Positions 8,332-16,843 of a stretch of DNA of 64,000 nt are shown piece by piece. The translations under genes were made by a program, and so were the position numbers. Under the pieces are notes generated by a model that was given only the letters and a program-made list of their open reading frames with translations, had not been told where the DNA came from and did not search any database. Origin of the DNA: Desulfoferula sp040751985 (lineage in GTDB: Bacteria; Desulfobacterota; Desulfarculia; Desulfarculales; Desulfarculaceae); assembly GCA_040751985.1 (NCBI GenBank), contig JBFMFU010000065.1, forward strand, positions 62,001 through 126,000, given 5' to 3'. The number at the start of each line of letters is the position of its first letter. The first letter of the stretch is position 1.

Positions 8332-8985
8332 ATGTCGCTGAAGGTCAAGATCTTCCAACACGTGCGCCAAGACATCGTGCAGGGCGTCCTCATGCCCGGG
8401 GAAAAGCTCACCGAGAGCGGCCTGGCCAAACGCTTCGCCTGCAGCCGCAGCCCAGTGCGCGAGGCCCTGTCTCTGCTGGAGAGACAGGGCTTCGTGGAGA
8501 TAAGCCCCAACCAGGGGGCCATCATCACCAAGATTTCCCCGGAGGAGGTCTCGGACTACTATGGGCTGCTGCGGGTGCTGGAGGCCCAGGCGGTGCTGTG
8601 GGCCACCCCCCTCTTGACCCCCAAGCACGTCGAGCAACTGGTGCGCATCAACACGGCCATGAAGAAGATCTCCCCGGACAGCCCGAGCGCCATCGAAAAA
8701 TGGGTGAACCTCAACGCCCAGTTCCACCAGGTCTTCCGCCACAACTGCGGCAACCGGCACATGGAGTGGCTGGTGTCCGAGGTGCGGGCCCGCATCACCC
8801 GCTGGCTCTACACCTCGGTGATGGTGCCGGTGTTCGACGATTATCTGCGCGACCACGAGGTGATCATCGCGGCGGTGCGCCAGGGCAACGCGCGCAAGGC
8901 CTCGCGGGCCATGGCCGATCACATCATGCGGGCCCAGAAGATATTGGAGCGGTTTTTCGGCCGCATAGCCAGGGAAACCGCCTAA
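8332..8985 (+). CDS. GntR-family regulator with FCD ligand-binding domain
   Basis: The protein has 217 residues. An N-terminal winged helix (VRQDIVQGVLMPGEKLTESGL, then RSPVREALSLLERQGFV) is followed by an all-helical FCD domain (YYGLLRVLEAQAVLWA, FHQVFRHNCGN, DHEVIIAAVRQGNARKA) with the usual Asp/His positions for metal or carboxylate binding. FadR/FCD regulators usually respond to small organic acids. It sits 146 bases upstream of the Liv-type transporter operon in the same orientation and probably controls it. The ATG has no convincing Shine-Dalgarno. Confidence 0.85.
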   Translation: MSLKVKIFQHVRQDIVQGVLMPGEKLTESGLAKRFACSRSPVREALSLLERQGFVEISPNQGAIITKISPEEVSDYYGLLRVLEAQAVLWATPLLTPKHVEQLVRINTAMKKISPDSPSAIEKWVNLNAQFHQVFRHNCGNRHMEWLVSEVRARITRWLYTSVMVPVFDDYLRDHEVIIAAVRQGNARKASRAMADHIMRAQKILERFFGRIARETA

Positions 8986-9131
8986 CAGGCAGCGCACGCG
9001 CATCTCCCCTTGGGAGGTGCCGCACAAAATAGGCCTCGCCCGTCCCTGCCGCCCGGCCGGCTGCGCCGGGGCTGGTCAAAGGAAGGGCGAGGGGCAAGTA
9101 AACGCCGCAAGGCATCCCACAGGAGGAAAGC

Positions 9132-10262
9132 ATGAAACGGTTGTCGGTTTTGTTGGCCGGGCTCATGACCCTGGCCCTGCTGGCCGGGCCCGCCTGGGCC
9201 AAGGACAAGGAGTTCCCCTTCGGCGCCATCCTGGCCATGACCGGGTCGGGCTCCTGGTACGGCTTGACCATGGAGAAAGGCTGCAAGATCGCCATCGACG
9301 AGATCAACAAGAAGGGCGTGGCGGGCTGGAAGTTCAAGATGTACGTGGAGGACCACAAGTCCGGCCTCACCACCCCGGCCCAGAACGCCTTCCGCAAGAT
9401 GACCTCCATCTACAAGACGCCGGCCATCCTCTCCTCCTTCAGCGCGCCCACCTTGTCCATCATGCCCGCCGCCCGGCAGCAGAAGGTGCTGGTGTTCAAC
9501 GGCGGCGCCTCCAGCCCCAAGCTGATCAACATCCCCTTCCTGCACAACACCCGCATGCTGGGCAACGAGATCGTGCCCGCCACCCTGCAGTACCTGTGGG
9601 ACAAGGGCTACCGCACCATGGCCACCATCTACGCCAACCAGACCGCGCCCATCTCCATCAACGAGACGGCCGTGAAGTACTGGCAGAAGCTGGGCGGCAA
9701 GGTGGTCAGCCAGCAGATGCACGAGACCGGCGCCACCGACTTCGCCTCCGAGGCCTCGGTGATCCAGGCCAAGAAGCCCGACATCATCGGCTGCTGGTCC
9801 ACCGGCCTGGACGTGGGCTACGTGATCAAGGCCGTACGCAAGCTGGGCATCAAGGCCCCCATCTGCGGCACCGAGCACTCCGGCGACATGGAGAAGGTCA
9901 CTGGTCCGGCCTCCGAGGGCTACCTGTTCGCCAGCGAGTTCTTCGACATCAACTCCAGCGACCCCTGGACCAAGAGCTTCGTGGCCGAGTTCAAGAAGCG
10001 CCACAACGTGGCGCCGGACTTTTACGCGGCCAACTACTACGAGCTGGTCTACATCCTCAAGGACCTGGTGGAGCGGGTGGCCAAGAAGGGCGGCAACCCC
10101 CTCAGCGGCGCCGCCCTGGAAGCGGCCATCTGGGACAACCCCCGCTTCAAGAGCATCTACGGCGGCTACATCGAGTTCCGCAAGAACGGGACCTGCAGCA
10201 AGCCGGTGGTGCTCTTCACCATCAAGAACGGCAAGCCGGTCATCCTGAAGAAGCAGAGCTAG
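9132..10262 (+). CDS. Liv-type ABC transporter substrate-binding protein
   Basis: This 376-residue protein has a signal peptide (about residues 1-23, ending AWA). It shows the type I periplasmic-binding fold of the branched-chain amino acid family (Peripla_BP_6): FGAILAMTGSGSWYG near the mature N-terminus, EINKKGVAGWKF, then GKVVSQQMHETGATDFASEASV in the second lobe. It captures the ligand for the downstream permeases and ATPases. AGGAGGAAAGC precedes the ATG. Family members carry amino acids, amides, urea and aromatic acids, so the ligand is not fixed. The linked cyclase-family hydrolase hints at a cyclic amide or ester. Confidence 0.9.
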   Translation: MKRLSVLLAGLMTLALLAGPAWAKDKEFPFGAILAMTGSGSWYGLTMEKGCKIAIDEINKKGVAGWKFKMYVEDHKSGLTTPAQNAFRKMTSIYKTPAILSSFSAPTLSIMPAARQQKVLVFNGGASSPKLINIPFLHNTRMLGNEIVPATLQYLWDKGYRTMATIYANQTAPISINETAVKYWQKLGGKVVSQQMHETGATDFASEASVIQAKKPDIIGCWSTGLDVGYVIKAVRKLGIKAPICGTEHSGDMEKVTGPASEGYLFASEFFDINSSDPWTKSFVAEFKKRHNVAPDFYAANYYELVYILKDLVERVAKKGGNPLSGAALEAAIWDNPRFKSIYGGYIEFRKNGTCSKPVVLFTIKNGKPVILKKQS

Positions 10263-10293
10263 GCTGCTCAACTAGGGGAGGAGCGAAGGGACA

Positions 10294-11166
10294 ATGCAGT
10301 TAGACCTGGTGGCGCAGCTTCTGGCCCGTGGGCTTATCACCGGCAGCGTGTACGCCATGCTCGGCGTGAGTTGGGGCATCATCTACAACACCACGCGCAC
10401 CTTCCACTTCGCCCACGGCCTGGTGTACGGCATGGCGGCCTACCTGGCCGTGTCCATGGCGGCCCTGGGCGCTGGCTTGTTCCTTTCGCTCCTCGCCGCT
10501 CTGGCCGGATCGGTGCTGATGGGCGTTCTCATGGAGCAGTGGGCCTACCGGCCCATGCGCCGCAAGAACGCCTCGCAGCTTTCCATCTTCCTCACCGCCA
10601 TGGGCATCATGGTGGCCGGCCAGAGCCTCATCCATCTCTTCTACGGACCCGACTCCCGCCCCCTGAAGCTGATGCATGAAAAGGTGCTGACCCTGGGCAG
10701 CATGACCTTCACCAGCATTGACCTGGTGGCGGTGTTCACCAGCTGGGCGGCCATGATCCTGCTGGCCCTGTTCCTCACCCGCTCCAAGGCCGGGACCATG
10801 ATCCGGGCCGTGGCCAGCAACCCGGAGAAGGCCACCTTCATCGGCATCAACACCCACCGCATCTTCCTGCTGGCCTTTGCCCTGGGCTCCTTCCTGATGG
10901 GCCTGGCCGCCTTCGTCTCCACCCTGGAGATGCCGGCCACGCCCTACGTGGGCATCCAGGCCCTCCTGATGTCCTTCATCACGGTCTTCCTGGGTGGCGT
11001 GGGCAGCCTGGTGGGGGCCGTGTTGGGCGGACTGGCCCTGGGCCTGTTGGAGAGCATGGTGCTGTTGGTCTTGCCGGCCCAGTTCAAGCTGGTGGTCACC
11101 TTCGCCGTGCTGTTCCTGGTCATAATCGTGCGGCCCCAAGGCATCTTGGGCGAAAAGACCAGCTAA
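10294..11166 (+). CDS. Liv-type ABC permease (LivH-like)
   Basis: The protein has 290 residues, eight or so membrane helices, and family signatures near the start (GLITGSVYAMLGVSWGIIYN, FHFAHG) and end (FLGGVGSLVGAVLGGLALGLLE, IIVRPQGILG). It forms one half of the inner-membrane channel with the LivM part of the next gene. GGGAGGAGCGAAGGGACA precedes the ATG. Gene order (binding protein, LivH, LivM-LivG, LivF) is the standard one apart from the fusion downstream. Confidence 0.9.
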   Translation: MQLDLVAQLLARGLITGSVYAMLGVSWGIIYNTTRTFHFAHGLVYGMAAYLAVSMAALGAGLFLSLLAALAGSVLMGVLMEQWAYRPMRRKNASQLSIFLTAMGIMVAGQSLIHLFYGPDSRPLKLMHEKVLTLGSMTFTSIDLVAVFTSWAAMILLALFLTRSKAGTMIRAVASNPEKATFIGINTHRIFLLAFALGSFLMGLAAFVSTLEMPATPYVGIQALLMSFITVFLGGVGSLVGAVLGGLALGLLESMVLLVLPAQFKLVVTFAVLFLVIIVRPQGILGEKTS

Positions 11167-11181
11167 GAGGGGAAAGCAGCC

Positions 11182-12894
11182 GTGGAGTACCTGAGCCATA
11201 CCCTGAACCTGGCCATTATCTACGTGGCCCTCACGGTGTCGCTGAACCTGATCCTGGGGTTCGCCGGCATAGCCTCCATGTCCCACGCGGCTTTCTTCTG
11301 CATCGGCGGCTACGTCTCTGTGCTGGTCACCATGCACTGGGGCCTTAACTTCGCAGTGGGCCTGGCGGCGGCCACGGTCCTCACCGGCATTTTCGGCGGT
11401 GTGCTGGCCGGGCCGTTCATCAAGATCAAGGACGAGTACGTCATCTTGTTCACCCTGGCCTTCCAGATGATCTCCTTCCACCTGATGCTCTCGCTGTACA
11501 ACATCACCGGCGGCGACTCCGGCATCTTCGGAGTCCCGCCGGTGAACATCTTCGGCTTCACGCCCACCTCGCCCACCGCCTTTTTGCCCATATCCTTCTT
11601 GTTCATCTTCATCGTCTACTACGTGTGCTACAAGGTGACCAGGTCGCCCTTCGGCCGGGTGCTCAAGGGCATCCGCGAGGACGCCTCGGCGGTGACCTCC
11701 CTGGGCAAGAGCGTGCTCAAGTTCAAGGTCCTGACCTTCATGGTGGGCTGCGGCCTGGCCGCCGCGGCGGGCTCGCTGTTCGCCCACTACTCCCAGTTCA
11801 TCAACCCCACCATCGGCCACCTGGACGGCTCGGTGCTCCTCATCGCCATGGTGGTACTGGGCGGCAGCGCCAACCTGTGGGGCTCGGCGGTGGGCGCCTT
11901 CCTGCTGATCATCATCCCGGAGCTCTTAACCTTCATCCCCGGGGCCAGCAACCTGATCGTGCCCCTGCGCAGCTTCATCTACGGCCTCTTGCTCATCCTG
12001 TTCATGCGCTTTAGGCCCGAGGGCCTGGTGCCGGAGTACCTGGGCCTGGCCCGCAAGAAGTACCGCCTGGACCCGGAGCTGGAGGCGGCGGCCAAGAAGG
12101 GCGAGACAGCGGAGCTGGCCGCCGCGCCGGTGGCCAACGAGGTGGTGCTGGAGGCCAGGGGCCTGGACAAGTCCTTCGGCGGACTCAAGGCCGTGGACAA
12201 CTTTTCCCTGGAGCTGCGCCAGGGGCAGATCACCGCCCTGGTGGGCCCCAACGGCTGCGGCAAGACCACCGCCTTCAACCTGATCACCGGCTTCCTGCGG
12301 CCCGACCAGGGCAGCGTCTTGCTGCGCGGCCGCGAGATAACCGGGCTCACCGCCCACCGCCGCGCCCAGGTGGGCATCGCCCGCTCCTGGCAGGATGTGC
12401 GCATATTCCAGCACATGACCGTGCTGGACAACGTGCTCCTGGCCCGTCAGAGCCGGGCCGGCGAAAAGCTCTTCCGGCTGTTCCTGGCCCCCTGGACCGT
12501 GGGCCGCCAGCGCCGGATGCACCACCAGGCCGCCTACCAGTACCTGGAGGTGGTGGGCCTGCTGGACAAGGCCGGGGAGATCGCCAAGAACCTGTCCTAC
12601 GCCGAGCAAAAGCTGCTGGCCGTGGCCCGCCTGCTGGCCACCGAGGCCAACGTGCTCTTGTTCGACGAGCCCTCCTCCGGCGTGGACCCCAACTGGGTGC
12701 AGAGCCTGATGGGGCTCATCCGCCGGCTGGCCCGCCGGGGCAAGACCATCTGCATCGTGGAGCACAACCTGGAGGTGGTCAAAGAGATCTCGGACCTGGT
12801 GTACTTCATGGCCGACGGCAAGGCCCTGCGCCAGGGGACCGCCCAGGAGTTGATGGCCGATCCGCAGTTGAAGGAAATCTATTTCGGCGTGTAA
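11182..12894 (+). CDS. Fused Liv-type ABC permease and ATPase (LivM-LivG)
   Basis: One 570-residue polypeptide combines two subunits that are usually separate. Residues ~1-290 are a LivM-like permease (LNLILGFAGIASMSHAAFF, ending FMRFRPEGLVPEYLG). A linker of about 30 residues rich in Ala and Glu follows. Residues ~315-570 are a LivG-like ATPase: Walker A GPNGCGKTT near 355-363, signature LSYAEQKLLAVARLL near 471, Walker B VLLFDEPSSGVDP near 491, and switch His in IVEHNLEVV. The signature reads LSYAE rather than LSGGQ, as is usual for LivG. The start is GTG with GAGGGGAAAG upstream. The frame is continuous, with no stop or frameshift at the junction. Confidence 0.9.
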   Translation: MEYLSHTLNLAIIYVALTVSLNLILGFAGIASMSHAAFFCIGGYVSVLVTMHWGLNFAVGLAAATVLTGIFGGVLAGPFIKIKDEYVILFTLAFQMISFHLMLSLYNITGGDSGIFGVPPVNIFGFTPTSPTAFLPISFLFIFIVYYVCYKVTRSPFGRVLKGIREDASAVTSLGKSVLKFKVLTFMVGCGLAAAAGSLFAHYSQFINPTIGHLDGSVLLIAMVVLGGSANLWGSAVGAFLLIIIPELLTFIPGASNLIVPLRSFIYGLLLILFMRFRPEGLVPEYLGLARKKYRLDPELEAAAKKGETAELAAAPVANEVVLEARGLDKSFGGLKAVDNFSLELRQGQITALVGPNGCGKTTAFNLITGFLRPDQGSVLLRGREITGLTAHRRAQVGIARSWQDVRIFQHMTVLDNVLLARQSRAGEKLFRLFLAPWTVGRQRRMHHQAAYQYLEVVGLLDKAGEIAKNLSYAEQKLLAVARLLATEANVLLFDEPSSGVDPNWVQSLMGLIRRLARRGKTICIVEHNLEVVKEISDLVYFMADGKALRQGTAQELMADPQLKEIYFGV

Positions 12895-12913
12895 GGCTCG
12901 CATCGGAGGCGCC

Positions 12914-13621
12914 ATGGCCGCGGCACTGCTGGAAACAAAAAACGTAGACGTTGCTTACCAGGCCAAGCAGGTCGTCTTCAAGGCGTCCCTGGAGGTGCAG
13001 GAGGGCGAGTTCGTCAGCCTCATTGGGCACAACGGCGCCGGCAAGACCACCCTGCTCAAGACCATCTGCGGCTTCCTACCCCTGCTGGGCGGCGACATCC
13101 TGTACAACGGCCGCAGCATTGCCCGGCGCTCCACCGAGGAAAACGTGCGCGACGGCATCGTCTTCGTGCACCAGGAGAAGTCCCTGTTCCCCAACCTGAC
13201 CGTGTTGGAGAACCTGAAGATCGCGGCCTACGCCCTGGACCTGCAGGCCGAGCTGGAGCAGCGCCTGGCCACGGTCTACTCCCTGTTCCCCATCCTAAAA
13301 GAACGCGGCCACCAACTGGCCAAGACCCTCAGCGGCGGCCAGCAAAAGCAGGTGGCCATCGGCATGGCCATCCTGGTGCGCCCCAAGGTGCTCCTGTTGG
13401 ACGAGCCCACCCTGGGCCTGTCGCCCAACCTGGTGCACGAGCTGGGGCGGGTGCTCAGGGAGATCAAGGAAATGGGCACCTCCATCCTGCTGGTGGAGCA
13501 GAACGTGGGCATGGCCATCAACCTGGCCGAGCGGGTCTTTGTGATGAAGACCGGACAGATCATCCTGGCGGCCAGCAAACAAGAGATGCTGGCCCGCGAT
13601 GACCTCTGGGACCTGTTCTAA
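12914..13621 (+). CDS. Liv-type ABC transporter ATPase (LivF-like)
   Basis: A 235-residue protein with Walker A GHNGAGKTT near residue 37-45, signature LSGGQQKQVAIGMAILVRP, Walker B VLLLDEPTLGLSP and switch His region ILLVEQNVG (Gln where other ABC ATPases have His, as is common in LivF). It pairs with the LivG half of the preceding gene to power the importer. GGAGGCGCC precedes the ATG, 19 bases after the fused gene. Confidence 0.9.
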   Translation: MAAALLETKNVDVAYQAKQVVFKASLEVQEGEFVSLIGHNGAGKTTLLKTICGFLPLLGGDILYNGRSIARRSTEENVRDGIVFVHQEKSLFPNLTVLENLKIAAYALDLQAELEQRLATVYSLFPILKERGHQLAKTLSGGQQKQVAIGMAILVRPKVLLLDEPTLGLSPNLVHELGRVLREIKEMGTSILLVEQNVGMAINLAERVFVMKTGQIILAASKQEMLARDDLWDLF

Positions 13622-13636
13622 AGGAGAGGCGTCAGC

Positions 13637-14329
13637 ATGCAGATCATCGACCTCAGCCGCAAGCTTTACGACGGCCTCAAGACCCACGCCAGCCACCCCC
13701 GGGTGATCATCAACGACTTCGTCACCCACGCCTTCAGCGCCCCGCGCTACCAGGCGCCCTGCCGGGGCTTCGCCACCAAGCAGCTGCTCATCTCCGACCA
13801 CGCCGGCACCCACGTGGACGCCCCCAGCCATTTCGTGCCCGAAGGCCTGTCCATCGAGCAGGAGTCGCTGGACAAGTACCTGGGCCCAGCCCTGCTGGTG
13901 GACGTGTCGTATAAGGAGCTGCGCCGGCCGGTGGACCGGGAGCTGTTGCAGGAAGCGCTAGAGAAAAGCGGCCTGACGGTGCAGGCCGGGGCCATCGTGC
14001 TGATCCGGGCCTGGGCCGACAGCTGGGACCACGCGGACTTCCACGAGTCCGCGGGCCTGGAGATCAGCGGCGCCCGCTGGCTGGTGGAACGTGGGGCCAA
14101 GGCCATCGGCATCGACCTGGGCAACATCGAGGACAACGCCGACATGACCCGCAAGGTGCACGTGTTCCTGCTGGGGGCGCAGGTGCCCATCTACGAGAAC
14201 CTGGCCAACTTAGAGGCCCTGCCCGCGGGTCAGCGCTTCTACTTCATGGGCCTACCCCTGGCCCTGACCGGCTGCACCGGCAGCCCGGTGCGCGCCGTGG
14301 CCCTGGTGGGGAAAGGCGCGCCCTGCTGA
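13637..14329 (+). CDS. Cyclase-family hydrolase (kynurenine formamidase/isatin hydrolase-like)
   Basis: This protein of 230 residues has the cyclase-family metal site DHAGTHVDAPSHF (HxGTHxDxPxH) near residues 55-67, plus downstream family segments (VLIRAWADSW, GARWLVERGAKAIGIDLGNIED, FMGLPLALTGCTGSPVRAVAL). The family hydrolyses N-formylkynurenine, isatin, cyclic amides and related esters using a bound divalent metal. The gene is 15 bases after the LivF gene with AAGGAG upstream, so transporter and hydrolase are probably co-expressed; the hydrolase may be the first intracellular step on the imported compound. Substrate is inference only. Confidence 0.8.
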   Translation: MQIIDLSRKLYDGLKTHASHPRVIINDFVTHAFSAPRYQAPCRGFATKQLLISDHAGTHVDAPSHFVPEGLSIEQESLDKYLGPALLVDVSYKELRRPVDRELLQEALEKSGLTVQAGAIVLIRAWADSWDHADFHESAGLEISGARWLVERGAKAIGIDLGNIEDNADMTRKVHVFLLGAQVPIYENLANLEALPAGQRFYFMGLPLALTGCTGSPVRAVALVGKGAPC

Positions 14330-14343
14330 GCGCCCCTGCCTGA

Positions 14344-14379
14344 ATCGGCGCGGCCCGAATCGCCTCCGGCCGCGCCGAT
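14344..14379. terminator. Convergent terminator hairpin after the Liv operon
   Basis: ATCGGCGCGGCC (14344-14355) and GGCCGCGCCGAT (14368-14379) form a perfect 12-base-pair stem with a 12-base loop, between two convergent genes. The right arm runs into the stop codon of the minus-strand protease gene. On the plus strand it is followed by CAATATT, only weakly T-rich. Confidence 0.5.
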
Positions 14380-15089
14380 CAATATTCCCAATGCTCGTGT
14401 GGCAGGGGCAGGCGGTTGAGCAGGTCCCGGTACTGCCGCCACTGGGGCATACAGCGGTCCAAGAGGGCCTTGAAGCGGGCGTTGTGCCGGGGCTCCAGCA
14501 GGTGGGTCATCTCGTGCAGAACGATGTACTCCAGGCACCCTCGCGGCCTTTTGGCCAGCTCGGTGTTCAGGCGGATGGTCCGGGCGCGCAGGTTGCAGCT
14601 GCCCCACAAGGTCTTCATCTGCTGCACGAAAAAGCCCTTCACCGTCACCGACAGCCGGGGCTCCCAGGCGGCGATCAGCGGCGGCACCGCCGCCTTGAGC
14701 AGCTTGCGGTACCAGCCCGAAATCACCGCCTCTCTGGCCTTCAGGTCCGCGCCGGGGCGCACCCGCAGCAGCAGGGTGTCCTGCTGCACCTGCACGCCGG
14801 GGGCGGCGTTTTGCTCCACCACCTTCAGCCAGAAGCGCTGGCCCCAGACGTAGTGGCCCTCGCGGTCCAGGTACCTGCACGGAGACTCCCGCCCCTGTTC
14901 CCCCATCTTCTTCTGCTGCCGCTTGACCCAGGCCAGCTTGGACAGGGCGAAAAGCCGGACGGCCTCCTGGCTCATGCGCTGGGGGGCCGAGACGCGCACC
15001 AGGCCGGCGGGCGGGTAGACCGTAATATAGATGTTCTTGATGTTCTTGCGCACCACCTCCATGGAGATGCCGCCCAGCTCCAGGTTCAT
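14379..15089 (-). CDS. YgjP-like (DUF45) zinc metallopeptidase
   Basis: The protein has 236 residues. A zinc site HEMTHLLEPRHNARF lies in the C-terminal third (HExxH plus a third His), after LWGSCNLRARTIRLN, which is the typical segment of the YgjP/DUF45 family. The family is related to SprT and M48-type proteases; its physiological substrates are poorly known. I place the start at the ATG at 15089 because AGGAGG stands six bases upstream; an upstream in-frame start would add 20 Arg-rich residues without homology to the family. Convergent with the Liv operon. Confidence 0.8.
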   Translation of the reverse strand: MNLELGGISMEVVRKNIKNIYITVYPPAGLVRVSAPQRMSQEAVRLFALSKLAWVKRQQKKMGEQGRESPCRYLDREGHYVWGQRFWLKVVEQNAAPGVQVQQDTLLLRVRPGADLKAREAVISGWYRKLLKAAVPPLIAAWEPRLSVTVKGFFVQQMKTLWGSCNLRARTIRLNTELAKRPRGCLEYIVLHEMTHLLEPRHNARFKALLDRCMPQWRQYRDLLNRLPLPHEHWEY

Positions 15090-15213
15090 GGACCTCCTCG
15101 CCCGCCGCGCCGCCTGCTGGCAGTGAAAAAACCTCGGCTCCTCGCCCACGGTTGTCCGGCCCGGGCCCGCGAGCCCTGCTACGTGGGCCCGGGCCAGTTC
15201 CTTTTCTACTCTA

Positions 15214-15243
15214 AATGAAAAAGGCCGGCCACAAAAGCCGGCC
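15214..15243 (-). terminator. Rho-independent terminator of selC
   Basis: On the minus strand the stem GGCCGGC/GCCGGCC (15243-15237 with 15229-15223) and a seven-base loop are followed by TTTTTCATTT. It lies 16 bases downstream of the encoded CCA end of the tRNA. Confidence 0.8.
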
Positions 15244-15258
15244 CAGGGCGTCCTTTAT

Positions 15259-15356
15259 TGGCGGAAGCGCATGGGAATCGAACCCACCAACCGCCTTACT
15301 CAGACGGTCCACCGGATTTGAAGTCCGGGAGCCCCACCAGTGAGCTATCCGCTTCC
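15259..15356 (-). tRNA. selC: tRNA-Sec (anticodon TCA), selenocysteine
   Basis: The minus strand from 15356 to 15259 folds as a long tRNA of about 98 bases including an encoded CCA. The acceptor arms GGAAGCG and CGCTTCC pair fully. The anticodon TCA (complement at 15319-15321) lies in ACTTCAAAT, the same loop seen in E. coli selC. The variable arm is very long, and GGTTCGATTCC forms the T arm. This tRNA decodes UGA as selenocysteine when charged by SerRS and SelA and delivered by SelB, so the genome should encode selenoproteins. A terminator follows immediately. Confidence 0.95.
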
Positions 15357-15370
15357 GTGTGGTGGGAAAT

Positions 15371-16843
15371 CTAGCATCCGTCCTGGGGGGAGTCAACCGG
15401 GCCGGCCAGGGCGCGGCGGGCCAGGGCGATGGCCTGCTCCTTGTCCTGGATGCGCCCCTCCAGCTGCGCCTCGCGCAGCAGCCCCAACAGCCGCCCCACC
15501 TCCGGCCCCTGCGCCAGGCCTAGGGCCGCCATCAGCTCTCGGCCGCCTAAGAGCGGCGGGGCGGCCAAGGCCGCGGCCAGCTCCTGGTCGCGGCGGGCGG
15601 CCACCAGCTCGTACAGGGCCAGCAGCCGGGCCTCGGCCTCGGGCGGGCGCTGGGGCCCCTGGCCAGCCATGGTGTCGGCCAGGGCCAGCAGGAACAGGAC
15701 CGGCAGCTCCGGCCCGGCCGCGGCCAGCAGCCGGCGCAGGGCGCGGTCGCTCAGCTCGCCCCGGCTCTGGGCGCCCAGCAGGTGAAAGGGCCGCATGTGC
15801 TCGCCCACCAGGCGGCCCGCGAACTCCGCGTCGGCCTTGGACAGGCCCAGGGCGCGCAGCCGGCGGCGAGCCAGGCCCGCGCCCACGGTCTCGTGGCGGT
15901 AGAAGCTGGCCCAACCGGGCTCCTTGGGCTGGCGGGTGCGCGGCTTGCCCAGGTCGTGCAGCAGCGCCGCGCACATCACCAGGCCCCGGCGCCGGCCCTG
16001 GCACAGGTAGGCCCCGGCCTCTCCTGCCAGGGCCCCGGCCTCCAGGCCGCCGGCGGCCAGCTCCTGGGCCGCGGCCAGGCAGGCCAGGCTGTGCTCCAGC
16101 ACGTCCAGGTGGTGGTAAGGGTTCTGCTCCAGGCCGCGGCCGGCGGCCAGCTCCGGCACCAGGCGGGTGAGCACCTGGCAGCGCTCCATGGCCGCGGCGG
16201 CCGGGGCCGGCCGGGCGCCCGACATGAGGGCCAGCCACTCGGCCCCCAGGCGCTCCGGCGCCACCCGGAACAGGCCGGGCCCCGCCCCAGCCAGATCCTC
16301 GGCCACGCCCGGAGCCAGCTCCAGACCGTGGGTGGAGACGAAGCGGAAGGCGCGCAGCACCCGCAGGGGGTCGGCGGCCAGCACGCCGGGGCCGGCCGGC
16401 CGCAGCAGGCGGGCGGCCAGGTCCTCCCGGCCGCCGGTGGGGTCGAGGATGGCCGCGGCCGGATCGTCGGCCTGCAGCAGGTCCTCCAGGGGCAGGGCCA
16501 GGGCGTTGACCGTGAAGTCCCGGGCGGCCAGGTCGGACCGGATGTCCGGGGCGCGCAGGCCGGCCAGGTCCAGGTAGCCGGTGCTCAGCACCACCCGGCA
16601 GGTGGCGAACTCCCGCCCCAGGGGCACCATGCGCCCGCCCAGGCTCTGGGCCAACTCGCGGCCCAGGACCAGGGCGTCGCCCTCGCAGGCCAGGTCCAAA
16701 TCCGGCGGGGTCAGGCCCAGGAGCAGGTCGCGCAGGCTGCCGCCGCAGAGCCACAGGCGCGTGCCTTGCCGCCGGGCCAGGCCGGCCAGAGTTGTCAGCA
16801 CCGGTGATTGACGGAGCAGGGACCAGGGCGGGGCCGGGCTCAA
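15371..16843 (-). CDS. CCA tRNA nucleotidyltransferase / poly(A) polymerase family with HD domain
   Basis: This 490-residue protein has the class II nucleotidyltransferase head (CGGSLRDLLLG, then DLDLACEGD with the two metal-binding Asp residues), RDFTVNALAL, and LRVLRAFRFVSTH. A C-terminal HD domain follows (HHLDVLEHSLACL, LLHDLGKP, FYRHETVGAGLARRRL). It lacks the poly(A) polymerase signature seen in the other family member at 31.7-32.9 kb, so CCA addition to tRNA is the likelier role here. The start is TTG overlapping the upstream stop codon (TTGA) with AGGAAGG upstream, so it is translationally coupled to the LysM gene. Confidence 0.8.
   Translation of the reverse strand: MSPAPPWSLLRQSPVLTTLAGLARRQGTRLWLCGGSLRDLLLGLTPPDLDLACEGDALVLGRELAQSLGGRMVPLGREFATCRVVLSTGYLDLAGLRAPDIRSDLAARDFTVNALALPLEDLLQADDPAAAILDPTGGREDLAARLLRPAGPGVLAADPLRVLRAFRFVSTHGLELAPGVAEDLAGAGPGLFRVAPERLGAEWLALMSGARPAPAAAAMERCQVLTRLVPELAAGRGLEQNPYHHLDVLEHSLACLAAAQELAAGGLEAGALAGEAGAYLCQGRRRGLVMCAALLHDLGKPRTRQPKEPGWASFYRHETVGAGLARRRLRALGLSKADAEFAGRLVGEHMRPFHLLGAQSRGELSDRALRRLLAAAGPELPVLFLLALADTMAGQGPQRPPEAEARLLALYELVAARRDQELAAALAAPPLLGGRELMAALGLAQGPEVGRLLGLLREAQLEGRIQDKEQAIALARRALAGPVDSPQDGC

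Noticed and set aside
10300..11820. Long minus-strand open frame opposite the Liv permease genes
   Set aside because: It is rich in Gly, His, Gln and Glu, with no recognisable domain, as expected for the complement of GC-rich hydrophobic coding sequence. Similar shadows occur opposite most genes here.
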